Source of the DNA: Phaeobacter sp. 22II1-1F12B
GTDB lineage: Bacteria > Pseudomonadota > Alphaproteobacteria > Rhodobacterales > Rhodobacteraceae
DNA: 64,000 nucleotides
Assembly (NCBI RefSeq): GCF_002210165.1
Contig: NZ_AQQP01000008.1
Span: forward strand, 62,001-126,000
Direction: 5' to 3'
The notes beneath the pieces were generated by a model that was not told the origin of the DNA, ran no database searches, and was given only the letters and a program-made list of their open reading frames with translations. Position 1 is the stretch's first letter. Each line of letters starts with the position of its first letter. A program made the position numbers and the translations under genes. This document shows, piece by piece, positions 63,162 to 64,000 of the stretch.

Positions 63162-64000
63162 ATGGAGCTTTCGCATTCTCAGTTCGCAGGTAATCGGGTT
63201 GTCGTCATCGGCGCCGGTATTGGCGGGTTGGCCGCCGCGCTGCGTCTGGTTTCGGCCGGTTGCGATGTCACGCTGGGCGAACGGCACAGCGCGCCCGGTG
63301 GAAAGATGCGGGTGGTAGATACGCCCGTCGGACCCGTGGATGCCGGGCCGACCGTGCTTACGATGCGCAAGGTGTTCGACGACCTGTTTCAGGCGGCGAA
63401 TACGCGTCTGGACGACCATATCACCTTGATCCCGCAGGAGATGATCGCGCGGCATTTCTGGCCCGATGGGTCCAGCCTTGATCTGTTTTCGGATCAATCC
63501 CGCAGCTTCGAGGCCGTGCGTTCCTTTGCGGGTTTGAAAGACGCCGAGGCGTTCAATCTGTTCTGCGCCGACACGCGCCGTCTGTTCGCCGCTTTCGACG
63601 GGCCAATCATGCGATCGCAGCGCCCGTCGCTGCGGGGCATTTTGGGACATACGGTTTCCGATGTCGGTCTGGTGCCGATCATCTCGCCCCTTGCGACGCT
63701 GCATCAAAGCCTGACGCGGCGGTTTTCCGACCCGCGTCTCGTTCAACTTTTCGGGCGCTATGCGACCTATGTCGGCGGTGATCCGTATCGCGCGCCGGCA
63801 ATCCTGTCCCTGATCTGGCAGGCAGAAGCGTCGGGTGTATGGGCGGTCGAGGGCGGTATGCACAGGCTGGCCCTTGCGATCACCGAGCTTTGCCAAACCA
63901 ATGGCGTCAGGTTTCACTTCGACACGCAGGTCGACCGGATTGAGACCGGACCTTCGGGTGTTCGCGCTGTATTGCTTGAATCCGGGGCGCGCCTTGCCGC
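63162..64000 (+). CDS. crtD: Methoxyneurosporene (1-hydroxycarotenoid 3,4-) desaturase, 5' part
   Basis: The first 279 residues of an FAD-dependent carotenoid desaturase; the gene runs past the window. The Rossmann motif GAGIGG is at about 17-22, followed by APGGKMRVVDTPVGPVDAGP, typical of the CrtI/CrtD family. The place opposite crtE and the absence of an LPKGG-like phytoene-desaturase context favour CrtD over CrtI. The ATG lacks a clear ribosome site. Confidence 0.85.
   Translation, partial: MELSHSQFAGNRVVVIGAGIGGLAAALRLVSAGCDVTLGERHSAPGGKMRVVDTPVGPVDAGPTVLTMRKVFDDLFQAANTRLDDHITLIPQEMIARHFWPDGSSLDLFSDQSRSFEAVRSFAGLKDAEAFNLFCADTRRLFAAFDGPIMRSQRPSLRGILGHTVSDVGLVPIISPLATLHQSLTRRFSDPRLVQLFGRYATYVGGDPYRAPAILSLIWQAEASGVWAVEGGMHRLALAITELCQTNGVRFHFDTQVDRIETGPSGVRAVLLESGARLA

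Overview
The window looks like part of a large plasmid or chromid of a marine Rhodobacteraceae bacterium of the Roseobacter type that lives as an aerobic anoxygenic phototroph. The support is a photosynthesis gene cluster with an oxygen-dependent cyclase (AcsF), a tetraheme reaction-centre cytochrome (PufC) and no pufX at the usual site, a PpaA/PpsR regulator pair with TGTN12ACA operators, alphaproteobacterial-type flagellar genes, and a plasmid replication/partition module in the middle.

Layout. (1) About 1-8695: flagellar genes. A rightward unit (end of an upstream gene, a DUF6468-type protein, a MotE-like protein) converges on a leftward, largely overlapping unit flgB-flgC-fliE-fliQ-SLT transglycosylase-flhA-fliR-flhB; fliI diverges from flgB. 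(2) 8696-12926: a Rep_3-type initiator facing away from parA-parB, separated by a 529-base non-coding region with seven GGTACC palindromes (the last three exactly 22 bases apart) that is probably the origin, and a GTTTC...GAAAC palindrome just after parB that may be a parS. (3) 13052-16461: maintenance and passenger genes: a decayed tyrosine recombinase, a ccdAB toxin-antitoxin pair, and a two-gene unit coding for a DUF1403 protein and a ScpB-like protein. (4) 16532-25705: a catabolic island with a GntR regulator, gentisate 1,2-dioxygenase, a fumarylacetoacetate-hydrolase-family protein, a flavin reductase, a LysR regulator, a TctBAC tricarboxylate-type transporter and a class III CoA transferase. 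(5) 25977-28001: an orphan membrane histidine kinase. (6) 28199 to the right edge: the photosynthesis cluster.

Photosynthesis cluster. Leftward from 43962: bchF-N-B-H-L-M-lhaA-puhA-B-C-(small conserved gene)-acsF-puhE-hemA-cycA, most of it joined by 1-11 base overlaps. Rightward from 44266: ppaA-ppsR, then bchG-pucC-like-bchP. Leftward from 63076: crtE-crtF-bchC-X-Y-Z-pufQ-B-A-L-M-C, then dxs. Rightward from 63162: crtD, cut by the window edge. Together these make 5-aminolevulinate, build and assemble bacteriochlorophyll a, make the reaction centre and LH1, and begin carotenoid synthesis. Genes expected for a complete cluster but absent here (bchI, bchD, bchO, crtB, crtI, crtA, crtC) probably lie beyond the right edge.

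Regulation. Seven exact TGTN12ACA motifs lie in the five control regions of the cluster: one before bchF, two overlapping before ppaA, one abutting the bchG start, two separated by 8 bases before bchC, and one between crtE and crtD. This agrees with PpsR repression of pigment genes and of its own operon, relieved by the B12-binding PpaA/AerR. Stem-loops between pufA and pufL and after pufC suggest differential stability and termination of the puf mRNA.

The parts are mostly known families. The most unusual features are the joint presence of flagellar and photosynthesis genes around a plasmid origin, the GGTACC array, and the DUF1403/ScpB-like pair, whose function is not established.
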